64,000 bases of DNA from Faecalibacterium hattorii (GTDB lineage: Bacteria; Bacillota; Clostridia; Oscillospirales; Ruminococcaceae), in contig NZ_PRLC01000005.1 of assembly GCF_003287455.1 (NCBI RefSeq), positions 92,122 through 156,121 of the forward strand. The letters are read 5' to 3'. Below are positions 36,120-44,716 of the stretch, piece after piece. The position numbers and the translations under genes are program-made. Numbering within the stretch: position 1 is the first letter of the stretch; every line of letters starts with the position of its first letter. Below the pieces are notes generated by a model. That model saw only the letters and a program-made list of their open reading frames with translations, ran no database searches and was not told the origin of the DNA.

Positions 36120-37220
36120 TCATCTTGGCCAGCGCTCTTTTCTGGACATGAGTGGCGCGAATGGTACATGAGGATGCGTCTGGTACCAGTAAGCTGTGGT
36201 AGCGACATCATCCTGACGTTCAAAAAGACCTCCGTGACCGGCACCAATCTGCTGCAGAGTTACCTTAAGGTCCTTCTCAAAAAGGATAGGATCAAGAAGG
36301 TGCCAGCGGTAGAAGCTGCGTTGCGGCATCTGATCATCATTGTGGTAATCATTATGAAGGAAGGTATCGTGGCTAGAGTAGTAAGGATAGCCAAGATACG
36401 GAGTACAGTACTGATTTTCAACGGTTTGGCCATTTTGCTGTGTTGCAAAGCTCCATGCACCGCCGAAGTAATCTTCTGTTCCGGTTCCGCAAATGGTTGG
36501 ATAATCCTTGTCTCCATCAATGTAGAATTTCATCTCACCTTCTCCGTACCAGTAGCGTTCGAGGCTGGTAAGCGCAAGATAAGTTCCAACGTACTGGCCT
36601 TTCCCTTTGATGTTGTCGAGGACAACGTAGTCTTTTGCCTTTTCCGTTATGCGCTGACGACGCCACTGGGCATGGAAATAGGCAGCATCCTCCGGAACCG
36701 TTGTCAGGCAATAGTCGATCTGATAAAAGAAGGCCGGAATCGGCTCATCGCACTGATTTTCAATGGTAATACGGGCGTTTTTACGGAACGGCATCGGGAA
36801 ATAGCTGTTGAAACCACGGGTCGGATTGACAGCAATCGGGACTGAGTTTACCTGATAGGAAACACCGAAGCCGCAGCAGAAGAAATCGCCAAGCGGGCAT
36901 TCAACGGATGGGAATTCTTCATCGTCCCAGTACATGCGCAGAACAAGATCCCGCAGAACATAACGGTTCCGTTCACTGGTACGGTCTATAACGGTGATCC
37001 AGATGTGCTGAATCATGCCTTCTCCCTGAATCTCACCAAGTGTTACGGTCTCTCCTGCTTCTATTTTCGGGATACACGGGGAACCTTTTCTGGACGGACC
37101 AAGATCGCTGGATGCCATGCCGCCTTTTCCTTTTTCTCCGTTCCGGTTTTCCCAGTTGATGGAACGGGACTGTCCGTTTTTCAGCCGGAAAATATTCTGT
37201 AAACCACAATCAAACATCAT
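36120..37220 (-). CDS. GH172 (DUF2961) glycoside hydrolase
   Basis: 366-residue protein of the DUF2961/GH172 family, whose studied members act on difructose anhydride or D-arabinofuranosides and D-fructofuranosides. Landmarks: GEGMIQHIWITV, VECPLGDFFCCGFG, NSYFPMPFRKNARI, YIDGDKDYPTICGTGTEDYF (the Glu in GTEDYF is a catalytic candidate) and RWHLLDPILFEKDL. No signal peptide, so intracellular. AGGAGG precedes two adjacent ATG codons at 37220 and 37217. Base composition is clearly lower in GC than the neighbours, which suggests acquisition. It stands alone, without transporter or regulator genes nearby; an inverted repeat overlaps its promoter. Confidence 0.88.
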   Translation of the reverse strand: MMFDCGLQNIFRLKNGQSRSINWENRNGEKGKGGMASSDLGPSRKGSPCIPKIEAGETVTLGEIQGEGMIQHIWITVIDRTSERNRYVLRDLVLRMYWDDEEFPSVECPLGDFFCCGFGVSYQVNSVPIAVNPTRGFNSYFPMPFRKNARITIENQCDEPIPAFFYQIDYCLTTVPEDAAYFHAQWRRQRITEKAKDYVVLDNIKGKGQYVGTYLALTSLERYWYGEGEMKFYIDGDKDYPTICGTGTEDYFGGAWSFATQQNGQTVENQYCTPYLGYPYYSSHDTFLHNDYHNDDQMPQRSFYRWHLLDPILFEKDLKVTLQQIGAGHGGLFERQDDVATTAYWYQTHPHVPFAPLMSRKERWPR

Positions 37221-37254
37221 ATATTCCTCCTACTAATTTTTGTCATTATCCCTT

Positions 37255-37284
37255 GCTATATTTAACCAGCAATTAAGTGGTCAA
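37255..37284 (-). promoter_or_regulatory. Probable promoter of the GH172 gene
   Basis: On the minus strand TTGACC (plus 37279-37284), 18 bases, TATAGC (plus 37255-37260). The -35 lies inside an arm of the inverted repeat 37276-37315. Confidence 0.5.
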
Positions 37285-37315
37285 AATGGGCTTGTCCACC
37301 AGTAATTTGACCACT
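37276..37315. promoter_or_regulatory. Inverted repeat, probable operator of the GH172 gene
   Basis: AGTGGTCAAA (37276-37285) and its exact complement (37306-37315) are 20 bases apart. One arm covers the -35 of the promoter and the other lies about 30 bases upstream, a spacing near three helical turns. It looks like a binding site for a sugar-responsive regulator encoded elsewhere. Confidence 0.6.
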
Positions 37316-37382
37316 ATAAACCCATAAATTTCCGTTCAAATTTCATCAAAACCGAACAGTCCATGCAGAATTTTGGGTATAG

Positions 37383-37418
37383 AAAAAGCCCGGAAAATTG
37401 CGTATTTCCGAGCTTTTT
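37383..37418 (-). terminator. Terminator of the rplM-rpsI operon
   Basis: AAAAAGC and GCTTTTT flank an inner CGGAAA/TTTCCG stem. It lies 20 bases after the rpsI stop; the symmetric A and T runs make it bidirectional. Confidence 0.85.
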
Positions 37419-37437
37419 AGCATTTTTAAGTTGTAGA

Positions 37438-37836
37438 TTAGCGCTTGGAGAACTGCGGTGCACGACGAGCAGCCTTCAGACCGTACTTCTTACGTTCCTT
37501 CATACGAGGATCGCGGGTCAGGAAGCCAGCCTTCTTCAGGACTGCACGGTTCTCATCGCTCTGCTGCAGCAGGGCGCGGCTCAGGCCGTGGCGGATTGCG
37601 CCAGCCTGACCGGAAACACCGCCGCCGGAAACGCGGACGACGACGTCATACTTGCCCTCAAGGCCCAGCAGGACCAGCGGAGAGCGGACGATCAGCTTCA
37701 GGGTCTCCAGACCGAAGTAGCTGTCGATGTCACGGTCGTTGACGGTGATCTTGCCGGTGCCGGTGTAAACGCGAACGCGGGCAACGGAATTCTTACGACG
37801 ACCAGTGCCGTAGAAATAAGGTTTGGTTTCGTACAT
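37438..37836 (-). CDS. rpsI: 30S ribosomal protein S9
   Basis: 132 residues with the S9 landmarks [13 protein letters not shown], the [14 protein letters not shown] segment, [33 protein letters not shown] and the C-terminal basic tail [12 protein letters not shown] that reaches the P-site tRNA. AGGAGG lies before the ATG; it follows rplM by 17 bases in the usual rplM-rpsI operon. Confidence 0.97.
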   Translation of the reverse strand: MYETKPYFYGTGRRKNSVARVRVYTGTGKITVNDRDIDSYFGLETLKLIVRSPLVLLGLEGKYDVVVRVSGGGVSGQAGAIRHGLSRALLQQSDENRAVLKKAGFLTRDPRMKERKKYGLKAARRAPQFSKR

Positions 37837-37853
37837 ATTCGATTGCCTCCTTC

Positions 37854-38282
37854 TTAGAACTCGACGGTTTCGGGCTTCTGAGCGGCGTGAGCGTGCTCAG
37901 CACCCTGATAGCAGTGCAGACGGGTCAGAGCCTTAGCACCGATGGTGTTGGAAGGGATCATGCCCTTGACCGCGTAGGTCATCGCCAGATCGCTGTTCTC
38001 AGCCATCAGCTTGCTGTACTGGATCTTCTTCAGGCCGCCGATGAACTTGCTGTGGGTGATGTGGAACTTCTGCTCGGCCTTCTTGCCGGTCAGAACAGCC
38101 TTGTCGCAGTTGATGACGACAACGTAATCGCCGCAATCGACGTTGGGGGTGTAGTTGACCTTCTGCTTGCCACGCAGCAGAACAGCGGCCTCAGCAGCGA
38201 CGTGACCCAGACTCTTGCCGGATGCGTCGAGCAGATACCACTTGCGCTCGACTTCAGCGGGCTTGACGAGAGTAGTGCTCAT
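37854..38282 (-). CDS. rplM: 50S ribosomal protein L13
   Basis: 142 residues; typical L13 segments are [55 protein letters not shown] and [11 protein letters not shown]. First gene of rplM-rpsI, with a consensus promoter about 60 bases upstream. The short leader contains a GC hairpin (GCGCTCCC/GGGCGC), which could be an L13-type autoregulatory leader; that is only a suggestion. Confidence 0.97.
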   Translation of the reverse strand: MSTTLVKPAEVERKWYLLDASGKSLGHVAAEAAVLLRGKQKVNYTPNVDCGDYVVVINCDKAVLTGKKAEQKFHITHSKFIGGLKKIQYSKLMAENSDLAMTYAVKGMIPSNTIGAKALTRLHCYQGAEHAHAAQKPETVEF

Positions 38283-38342
38283 ATCTATTTCCTCCTGATA
38301 AGTGTTTTAACGGTTCAGGCGCCCTTTGGGAGCGCGAGTGTC

Positions 38343-38371
38343 AGTATACATCACAAAAACGCGCCTGTCAA
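38343..38371 (-). promoter_or_regulatory. Promoter of rplM-rpsI
   Basis: On the minus strand TTGACA (plus 38366-38371), 17 bases, TATACT (plus 38343-38348), with TG before the -10. Confidence 0.85.
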
Positions 38372-38516
38372 CAGAATTTTTAGATTTTTTCAGTGCAGAT
38401 TTTCAGTTCTCTCAAAATCTCTCGTTTTCTCTTGAAATCTCTTGATTTTGAAAATCGCATTTTCAAACACGATTTTTGCGTCCGGGGGCAGATTTCTGCG
38501 CCGCGGCGCTACAATT

Positions 38517-38545
38517 TTGGCAGAAGTTGTGCTATACTATATAAG
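38517..38545 (+). promoter_or_regulatory. Promoter of the hypothetical protein-alr-lepA unit
   Basis: TTGGCA at 38517-38522, 17 bases, TATAAG at 38540-38545. The ribosome site AAAAAGGAGA and ATG at 38570 follow. Confidence 0.65.
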
Positions 38546-38569
38546 ATATTGTAAAAAGGAGATCGTTCC

Positions 38570-39139
38570 ATGCCGAAGAACCTTCCATCGCAGGACTCCT
38601 CCCAGCAGCGGGCTTCCAAACTGCTGCTGGCGATGGGCGTGATCGTCCTGCTGGGTGCGCTGGCCTATTTTGTGCTGACGCTGGTGGTCAACCGCCGCAC
38701 CCCCGCAACCCCCGATACCCACTACACCGCCGACAACGGCATCGTACTGAACTACGAAAGCGCCGTCTGGCCCGTCTGCGAGATGGCCGAAGACGATACC
38801 CTCGGCCACGCGCTCAGGCTGGCCTCCGGCACCGACAGCGACAACGCCAACTATCAGGTGGTGCTGTTCCAGCGGGGCGATGCCTCCACCTATGAGGACT
38901 ACATTGGCCAGTCGGAGTCCGACCTGAAAAGCGCTTACGGCGTCATCAGCCCGCGCAAGGTCAAGATCACGGTAGACGGAGCCACCGTTACCGCTGTGCG
39001 GTGCGACATTCAGGCTTACTATGCCGTCCTTGCCACCGTGGAGTACGACAGCGGCGACGTCATCTACGTTTCCGGCCTGACCAAGCTGGCCTCCATCAGC
39101 GATATCGTGAATCTCGTCGAGAGCGTTTCCCTGTCCTGA
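38570..39139 (+). CDS. Membrane-anchored protein of unknown function
   Basis: 189 residues: a short charged N-terminus, one membrane helix (LLLAMGVIVLLGALAYFVLTL) and an extracytoplasmic domain of about 145 residues. The domain has mixed alpha/beta character (GIVLNYESAVWPVCEMAED, VVLFQRGDASTYEDYIGQS, VTAVRCDIQAYYAVLATVEY), with the general look of the lipoprotein LpqN or PsbP-like folds, but I do not recognise a family. It is 29 bases upstream of alr and probably in one transcript with alr and lepA. Confidence 0.8.
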   Translation: MPKNLPSQDSSQQRASKLLLAMGVIVLLGALAYFVLTLVVNRRTPATPDTHYTADNGIVLNYESAVWPVCEMAEDDTLGHALRLASGTDSDNANYQVVLFQRGDASTYEDYIGQSESDLKSAYGVISPRKVKITVDGATVTAVRCDIQAYYAVLATVEYDSGDVIYVSGLTKLASISDIVNLVESVSLS

Positions 39140-39168
39140 AGCCAGATGCGCGTTTGGAGGAATGTTTC

Positions 39169-40368
39169 ATGCAGACAACGAATTTTGAAAAACACGTCTG
39201 GGCCGAGATCGACCTCGACGCTTTGCGCGCCAACTTCCGCGCCGTGAAGGAGCGGGCGGGCAGTCTGCCCCTCTGCGCCGTCGTCAAGGCCGACAGCTAC
39301 GGCCACGGCGCGGTCCAGTGCTCCCGCGTCTTCGCCGAGGAGGGGGCCGCGTGGCTGGCCGTCAGCTGCCTTGCCGAGGCCATGCAGCTGCGGCGGGCGG
39401 GCCAGACCCTGCCCATCCTCATCTTGGGCCATGTGGAGCCGGAGTTCGCCGCTGCCCTCATTGAGCACCACATCACCGCCGCCTGTTACTCCCTGCCGCA
39501 GGCCAAGGCGCTGAGCGCCGCCGCTGTGGCCGCGGGCGGGCAGGTGGACATCCACCTCAAGGCCGACACCGGTATGGGCCGCATCGGCTTTGCGCTCCGC
39601 ACCGACTTCGACAAGGCCATTGCGGAAATGCTGGAAGCTTGCGCCCTGCCCGGTCTCCATATGACCGGCCTGTTCCAGCACTTCGCCGTGGCGGATGACA
39701 ACAGCGCCGACAACATTGCGTATACAAACGAGCAGTATCAACTCTTTGTCCGCGCTTACAAGGCTCTGAAGGCCGCTGGGCAGGAGCCGCCGCTGGTCCA
39801 CTGCGACAACTCCGCCGGGGTCATGCTCCACCCGGAGTGGCCCAAGGGCGAGATCACAGCTTCCTGCATGGCCCGCCCCGGCATCATCCTGTACGGCTTC
39901 GACCCCAGCGACGAAGTACGCTTCGGCAAGTTCCGCCCCGTGATGAAGCTCAAGACCGTGGTGAGCATGGTCAAGGAGCTGCAGCCGGGCCAGTCCACCA
40001 GCTATGGCCGCCGCTTCACCGCCGAAAAGCCCACCAAGGTAGCCACCCTCTGCACCGGCTACGCCGACGGCTACCCGCGCCAGCTGAGCTGCGGCAAGGG
40101 CATCGTGGAGATCCACGGCACCCCCTGCCCCGTGCTGGGCCGGGTCTGCATGGATCAGCTCATGGTGGACGTCACCGCCCTGCCGGATGTGCAGGAGGGG
40201 GACGAGGCGATCCTCTGGGGCGGCGAAGTCAGCGACAGCGCCGAGGACATCGCCCGCAAGACCGATACCATTTCCTACGAGGTGCTCTGCGGCGTTTCCC
40301 GCCGGGTGCCCCGCGTTTACCTTGAACAGGGCCGGATCACGGCCGTCGAGGACTGGATCTTACAATAA
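39169..40368 (+). CDS. alr: Alanine racemase
   Basis: PLP enzyme that makes D-alanine for peptidoglycan. The PLP lysine is in CAVVKADSYGHGA. Other landmarks are HLKADTGMGRIGF, HCDNSAGVMLHPEW, MARPGIILYGFDP and CTGYADGYPRQLS, and the catalytic Tyr region is near MDQLMVDVT. Length is 399 residues. The ATG at 39169 follows TTTGGAGGAATG; the frame extends upstream without a start. Normal length for Alr is 360-390; no extra domain is seen. Confidence 0.95.
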   Translation: MQTTNFEKHVWAEIDLDALRANFRAVKERAGSLPLCAVVKADSYGHGAVQCSRVFAEEGAAWLAVSCLAEAMQLRRAGQTLPILILGHVEPEFAAALIEHHITAACYSLPQAKALSAAAVAAGGQVDIHLKADTGMGRIGFALRTDFDKAIAEMLEACALPGLHMTGLFQHFAVADDNSADNIAYTNEQYQLFVRAYKALKAAGQEPPLVHCDNSAGVMLHPEWPKGEITASCMARPGIILYGFDPSDEVRFGKFRPVMKLKTVVSMVKELQPGQSTSYGRRFTAEKPTKVATLCTGYADGYPRQLSCGKGIVEIHGTPCPVLGRVCMDQLMVDVTALPDVQEGDEAILWGGEVSDSAEDIARKTDTISYEVLCGVSRRVPRVYLEQGRITAVEDWILQ

Positions 40369-40398
40369 CCCACCCACTATTTTCCGTTGGAGGAACAG

Positions 40399-42210
40399 AT
40401 GGCAAGAGACAACATCCGCAATTTTTGCATCATCGCACACATCGACCACGGCAAGTCCACCCTGTCGGACCGCATTCTGGAACTGACCAAGAGCGTGGAC
40501 GAGCGCACCATGGAGGACCAGATCCTCGACAACATGGACATCGAGCGGGAACGCGGCATCACCATCAAGGCTCGCGCCGTTACCATGAACTACACCGCCA
40601 AGGACGGCAAAACCTACGAGTTCAACCTCATCGACACGCCGGGCCATGTGGACTTCGCCTACGAGGTCAGCCGCAGTCTGGCCGCCTGTGAGGGCGCGAT
40701 CCTCGTCGTGGACGCCACGCAGGGCGTTGAGGCCCAGACCCTCGCCAACACCTATATGGCCTTGGAGCACGACTTGGAGCTGGTGCCCATCCTGAACAAG
40801 ATCGACCTGCCCTCCGCCCACCCGGACGAGGTGGCGCAGGAAGTGGAAGACGTCATCGGTCTGCCCTGCATGGACGCGCCCCGCGTCTCCGCCAAGACCG
40901 GCCTGAACATCGATCAGGTGTTGGAACGGGTGGTCAGCGACATCCCTGCCCCCACCGGCGACCCGGACGCCCCCCTCAAGGCCCTGATCTTTGACAGCAT
41001 CTACGACAGCTACAAGGGCGTCATCGTCTACATCCGCGTCTTCGAAGGCACCGTCAAGCCCGGCGACACCATCCGCCTGATGGCCACCGGTGCCCAGTTC
41101 ACGCTGGTGGAAGTCGGCCACATGGGTGCCACCAGCCTGACCCCCTGCGGCCAGCTCCAAGCCGGTGAAGTCGGTTATCTGACCGCCAGCATCAAGACCG
41201 TGCAGGACACCCGCGTGGGCGACACCGTCACCCTCGCCGACCGGCCCACCGCCGAGGCGCTGCCCGGCTACCGTCAGGTCAAGCCCATGGTCTTCTGCGG
41301 CATCTACCCCGCCGATGGTGCCAAGTACCCCGACCTGAAGGACGCACTGGAAAAATTACAGCTCAATGACGCCTCCCTGACCTTTGAGCTGGAGACCAGT
41401 GCTGCGCTGGGCTTCGGCTTCCGCTGCGGCTTCCTCGGTCTGCTCCACATGGAGATCATCACCGAGCGGCTGGAGCGGGAGTTCGACCTCGACCTCATCA
41501 CCACCACCCCCAGCGTCCGCTACCGCCTGACCCTGACCGACGGCACCGTGGAGATGATCGACAACCCCTCCAACTACCCGGACCCCTCCAACATCGTCAA
41601 GCAGGAGGAACCCTTCGTAGACGTCCACCTCTACACCCCCAACGAATACGTCGGCAGCCTGATGGATCTGTGCCAGAACAAGCGCGGCGTCCTCATCGAC
41701 ATGAAGTATCTGGACGATGTCCGCGTGGACCTGCACTATGCGCTGCCGCTGGGTGAGATCGTCTACGATTTCTTCGACGCCATCAAGAGCCGCAGCCGCG
41801 GTTACGCCAGCTACGATTACGAGTTCAAGGAGTACCGCGAGAGCGACCTCGTCAAGCTGGACTTCCTGCTCAACGGCGACCCCGTGGACGCTCTGTCCAT
41901 GATCGTCTTCCGCGACAACGCCTACGCCAAGGGCCGCCGCATCTGCGAAAAGCTGCGGGACAACATCCCCCGCAACCTGTTCGAGATCCCGGTGCAGGCC
42001 GCCATCGGCGGCAAGATCATCGCCCGCGAGACCGTCAAGGCCATGCGCAAGGACGTCCTCGCCAAGTGCTACGGCGGCGATATCTCCCGTAAGAAGAAGC
42101 TGCTCGAAAAGCAGAAGGAAGGCAAAAAGAAGATGCGCCAGCTCGGCACCGTCTCCCTCCCCAGCGAAGCCTTCACCGCCGTGCTCAAACTGGACAGCAG
42201 CGACGATTAA
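40399..42210 (+). CDS. lepA: Elongation factor 4 (LepA)
   Basis: Ribosome-associated GTPase that back-translocates or helps ribosome assembly. It has G1 [14 protein letters not shown]2 [10 protein letters not shown]3 DTPGHVDF, G4 NKIDLP and G5 SAKTG, then the beta-barrel, EF-G-like domains and the LepA-specific C-terminal domain ([13 protein letters not shown], here [17 protein letters not shown]). Length is 603 residues. The ATG at 40399 follows GGAGG; the TTG at 40387 overlaps that site. It is 30 bases downstream of alr and before a terminator. Confidence 0.97.
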   Translation: MARDNIRNFCIIAHIDHGKSTLSDRILELTKSVDERTMEDQILDNMDIERERGITIKARAVTMNYTAKDGKTYEFNLIDTPGHVDFAYEVSRSLAACEGAILVVDATQGVEAQTLANTYMALEHDLELVPILNKIDLPSAHPDEVAQEVEDVIGLPCMDAPRVSAKTGLNIDQVLERVVSDIPAPTGDPDAPLKALIFDSIYDSYKGVIVYIRVFEGTVKPGDTIRLMATGAQFTLVEVGHMGATSLTPCGQLQAGEVGYLTASIKTVQDTRVGDTVTLADRPTAEALPGYRQVKPMVFCGIYPADGAKYPDLKDALEKLQLNDASLTFELETSAALGFGFRCGFLGLLHMEIITERLEREFDLDLITTTPSVRYRLTLTDGTVEMIDNPSNYPDPSNIVKQEEPFVDVHLYTPNEYVGSLMDLCQNKRGVLIDMKYLDDVRVDLHYALPLGEIVYDFFDAIKSRSRGYASYDYEFKEYRESDLVKLDFLLNGDPVDALSMIVFRDNAYAKGRRICEKLRDNIPRNLFEIPVQAAIGGKIIARETVKAMRKDVLAKCYGGDISRKKKLLEKQKEGKKKMRQLGTVSLPSEAFTAVLKLDSSDD

Positions 42211-42228
42211 ACTTTTATCCAAAATGCT

Positions 42229-42280
42229 ACGCCCCCCGCGCCGTGCAGTAAAACCTGCCGACGCGAGGGGCGTTTGTGTT
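42229..42280 (+). terminator. Terminator of lepA
   Basis: A 12-bp stem with one mismatch (ACGCCCCCCGCG against CGCGAGGGGCGT) is followed by TTGTGTTATTTC. Confidence 0.7.
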
Positions 42281-42288
42281 ATTTCATT

Positions 42289-42564
42289 TTACCACGGCAA
42301 TGCTTTGATGCAGTTCTTGATCCCTTTCAGGGAGTGGATCATGATCTTGGTATAACCGTAGATGAGGAGGGCTTCCTTCGCGCAGGTGACGCCAGCTTTC
42401 AGCAGCTGCCACGCGAACTGGAAGTAGGGCTTATAAGGGCGCAGGGTGTCCTTGACATCGGTGACGAAGTCGGTCATCCATGCGGGCGCGCCGCCGCTGA
42501 CGAGCTGCTGCTCTTCGGGCGGGATGAGCGCACACTGTGCGGGGAGTTTCAGTTTGTGTTCCAT
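42289..42564 (-). CDS. Small peptide with double-glycine-type leader
   Basis: 91-residue protein I cannot assign to a named family. The first about 25 residues (EHKLKLPAQCALIPPEEQQL, then VSGG) resemble leaders cut after Gly-Gly by peptidase-containing ABC exporters, as in class II bacteriocins. The remaining 66 residues are hydrophobic and aromatic with several Lys (PYKPYFQFAWQLLKAG, EALLIYGYTKIMIHSLKGIK) and two Cys. The start at 42564 has AAAGGGA five bases before it; a GTG five codons earlier overlaps that site. It is the third gene of the glmM unit, 11 bases after the InlB-repeat protein. No exporter or immunity gene is visible. Confidence 0.65.
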   Translation of the reverse strand: MEHKLKLPAQCALIPPEEQQLVSGGAPAWMTDFVTDVKDTLRPYKPYFQFAWQLLKAGVTCAKEALLIYGYTKIMIHSLKGIKNCIKALPW

Positions 42565-42575
42565 ACCGTTCCCTT

Positions 42576-43031
42576 TCACATCACAAGCCCGGCAGCGGCC
42601 AGAAGAAGCACGCCGCCCACGATGAGGATGGTCGCCTTATGGCGCTCCCAGATGCCCTCGGCGCTGTCCGCCGGGGCCGTCGGCTCAGTCACGGGCTGGT
42701 CGATGGGGTCCCACTGGGCGTAGATGGTGGCATCCTCGCCGGAAAATTCCGTTTCACCCGCTACGATCGCATCACCGCCTACGATGTCGGTGTACCAGCC
42801 CTTGAAGGTGTAGCCCTCCATGGTGGGGGTGGGCAGACTGTACAGCTTGCCGTCGCCGCTGGTGCGTTCCACCACCGGGATGCCGGTGCCGCCGCAGGTC
42901 TCGAAGTAGATGATGACCTTGCCGCCGTTCTCACTTTCGTCCAGCGGCTGTGCGGCCAGCGCCGCCGGGGCCAGCCCGCACAGCGCCACAGCGCAGAGCA
43001 GGACCGCGAGCATCTGTTTGATTCGTTTCAT
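42576..43031 (-). CDS. Secreted InlB B-repeat protein with C-terminal membrane anchor
   Basis: 151 residues. A signal peptide (KRIKQMLAVLLCAVALCGLA...ALAA) is followed by one Listeria-Bacteroides (InlB B) repeat over about 38-108, with the hallmark YTFKGWYTD and ATIYAQWD. A Pro/Thr-rich spacer and a C-terminal membrane segment (ATILIVGGVLLLAAAGLVM) follow. Such repeats occur in surface adhesins, but a single repeat in so small a protein gives no clear function. It lies between glmM (25 bases upstream) and the double-glycine peptide. Confidence 0.85.
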   Translation of the reverse strand: MKRIKQMLAVLLCAVALCGLAPAALAAQPLDESENGGKVIIYFETCGGTGIPVVERTSGDGKLYSLPTPTMEGYTFKGWYTDIVGGDAIVAGETEFSGEDATIYAQWDPIDQPVTEPTAPADSAEGIWERHKATILIVGGVLLLAAAGLVM

Positions 43032-43056
43032 TGCACTTCCTCATTTCGGGGCGTTC

Positions 43057-44442
43057 TCAGACGCCGTAACCCTGTGCCTTGATGGCTTCCACGACCTGCG
43101 AGACGTACTTCTGGCAGGTGTCGTGGTCGGGGGCCTCCACCATAACGCGGACCACCGGCTCGGTGCCGGACTCACGGACAAGGATGCGGCCAGTGTCGCC
43201 CAGCGCTTCTGCAACTGCCTTGACTGCCTCCTGTACCGCCGGGTCGTTCTGTGCAGCCTTCTTGTCGGTGACACGGACGTTCTCCAGCACCTGCGGATAG
43301 ATGGTCAGCGGCTCGGCCAGCTTGCTCATGGGCATCTTCTTGGCCAGCATCACTTCCATCATCTTCAGGCTGGTCAGGATGCCGTCGCCGGTGCTGGCGT
43401 ACTTGGAGAAGATGATGTGGCCGCTCTGCTCACCGCCGATGCGGCAGCCATTCTTGGCCATGTACTCGTACACGTATTTGTCGCCGACGGCGGTCTTGGC
43501 GTAGCCGATGCCCAGCTCGTCGAAGGCCTTGTACAGACCAAAGTTGGACATGACCGTAGTGACCACCGTGTTGTTCAGCAGCTTGCCGCGCTCCTTCATG
43601 TAGCAGCCGTAGATGTACAGGATGTGGTCGCCGGTGATGACATTACCCTTTTCATCCACACACAGGCAACGGTCAGCATCGCCGTCGTAGGCGAAACCGA
43701 TGTCCAGCCCCTTCTCTACCACGAACTTCTGCAAGCCCTCGATGTGGGTGGAGCCGGCATTGTTGTTGATGTTCAGGCCGTTGGGCTGTGCATTGATGAC
43801 GTAGGTATCGGCTCCCAGAGCATCGAACACAGACTTGGCGATGGTCCAACTGGAACCGTTGGCGCAGTCCAGACCCACCTTGATGCCCTTGAAGGAGTAG
43901 ATGCCCAGACTGATGAGGTAGCCCATGTAGCGGTTGCGGCCGGACACGTAGTCCACGGTGCAGCCGATGTGCTCCCGGTGGGCGAAGGGCAGCTCCGGCC
44001 AGTCCTTGTCAAAGACGTGGAGCTTGCCGTCGAGGTAATCCTCCACCAGCAGCAGGGTCTCTTCGGGCATCTTCTCGCCGTAGCAGTCAATGAGCTTGAT
44101 GCCGTTGTCGTAGTAGGGGTTGTGGCTGGCGGAGATCATAATGCCACAGTCAAAATCATCCACGCGGGCGATGTAGGCCACAGACGGCGTGGTGGTGACA
44201 TGGAGCAGATAAGCATCTGCGCCGGAAGCCGTCAGGCCCGCCACCAAGCTATACTCAAACATATAAGAGCTGCGGCGGGTATCCTTGCCGATGACGATGC
44301 GGGCCGGGTCGGTGTTGCCGTTCCGCTCCCGGATCATGTTGTAATACCAGCCGAGGAAGCGGCCCACCTTATATGCGTGGTCAGCCGTCAGCGTTACGCC
44401 GGCCTCGCCGCGGAAACCGTCGGTCCCAAAGTATTTTCCCAT
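43057..44442 (-). CDS. glmM: Phosphoglucosamine mutase
   Basis: Converts glucosamine-6-phosphate to glucosamine-1-phosphate for UDP-GlcNAc synthesis. The N-terminus GKYFGTDGFRGEAG, the phosphoserine loop MISASHNPYYDNGIK, the metal loop AYDGDADRC, the sugar loop GGEQSGHIIF and the phosphate-binding RESGTEPVVRVMVE are all intact. Length is 461 residues. The start at 44442 follows GGGGGAG; the frame continues 33 codons upstream through a spacer. GlmM is favoured over phosphoglucomutase by GEQSGH. Confidence 0.95.
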   Translation of the reverse strand: MGKYFGTDGFRGEAGVTLTADHAYKVGRFLGWYYNMIRERNGNTDPARIVIGKDTRRSSYMFEYSLVAGLTASGADAYLLHVTTTPSVAYIARVDDFDCGIMISASHNPYYDNGIKLIDCYGEKMPEETLLLVEDYLDGKLHVFDKDWPELPFAHREHIGCTVDYVSGRNRYMGYLISLGIYSFKGIKVGLDCANGSSWTIAKSVFDALGADTYVINAQPNGLNINNNAGSTHIEGLQKFVVEKGLDIGFAYDGDADRCLCVDEKGNVITGDHILYIYGCYMKERGKLLNNTVVTTVMSNFGLYKAFDELGIGYAKTAVGDKYVYEYMAKNGCRIGGEQSGHIIFSKYASTGDGILTSLKMMEVMLAKKMPMSKLAEPLTIYPQVLENVRVTDKKAAQNDPAVQEAVKAVAEALGDTGRILVRESGTEPVVRVMVEAPDHDTCQKYVSQVVEAIKAQGYGV

Positions 44443-44559
44443 AATGTGCTCCCCCTTTTTTCGATGTTCTATATAAATTGGAAAGAATGCAATGATTTTC
44501 CTACACCCTATATAATAGCATACTGGAGGAAAAGAATCCACCTGTTTTGTTTTAATCTT

Positions 44560-44649
44560 GACCGCCTCGCTTCCGACTATATCTGCGACCGCTTCCAGTG
44601 GGATAAGGTCGTGGAGGCCACGCTGAAAGTCTACCGGGGCGAAGTGTAA
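44560..44649 (+). pseudogene. Remnant of a glycosyltransferase C-terminus
   Basis: About 28 codons in one frame end in a proper stop just before a terminator: DRLASDYICDRFQWDKVV, then EATLKVYRGEV. This is the usual C-terminal end of GT4-type glycosyltransferases (F-x-W-D-x-V-V-x-x-T-L-x-V-Y-R). No start or ribosome site precedes it, and the upstream part is replaced by the glmM promoter region, so it looks like the stub of a deleted gene. Short length limits certainty. Confidence 0.5.
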
Positions 44650-44668
44650 TGCCCCTTACCCAGCAAAA

Positions 44669-44705
44669 AAGCCTGTGCGGGATCGCTTCCGCACAGGCTT
44701 TTCTC
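44669..44705. terminator. Bidirectional terminator next to the nifU-like gene
   Basis: A perfect 12-bp stem (AAGCCTGTGCGG and its complement) with an 8-base loop has A-rich and T-rich flanks. It lies 12 bases after the nifU-like stop and 19 bases after the glycosyltransferase remnant. Confidence 0.85.
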
Positions 44706-44716
44706 ATTTTCAGGAA

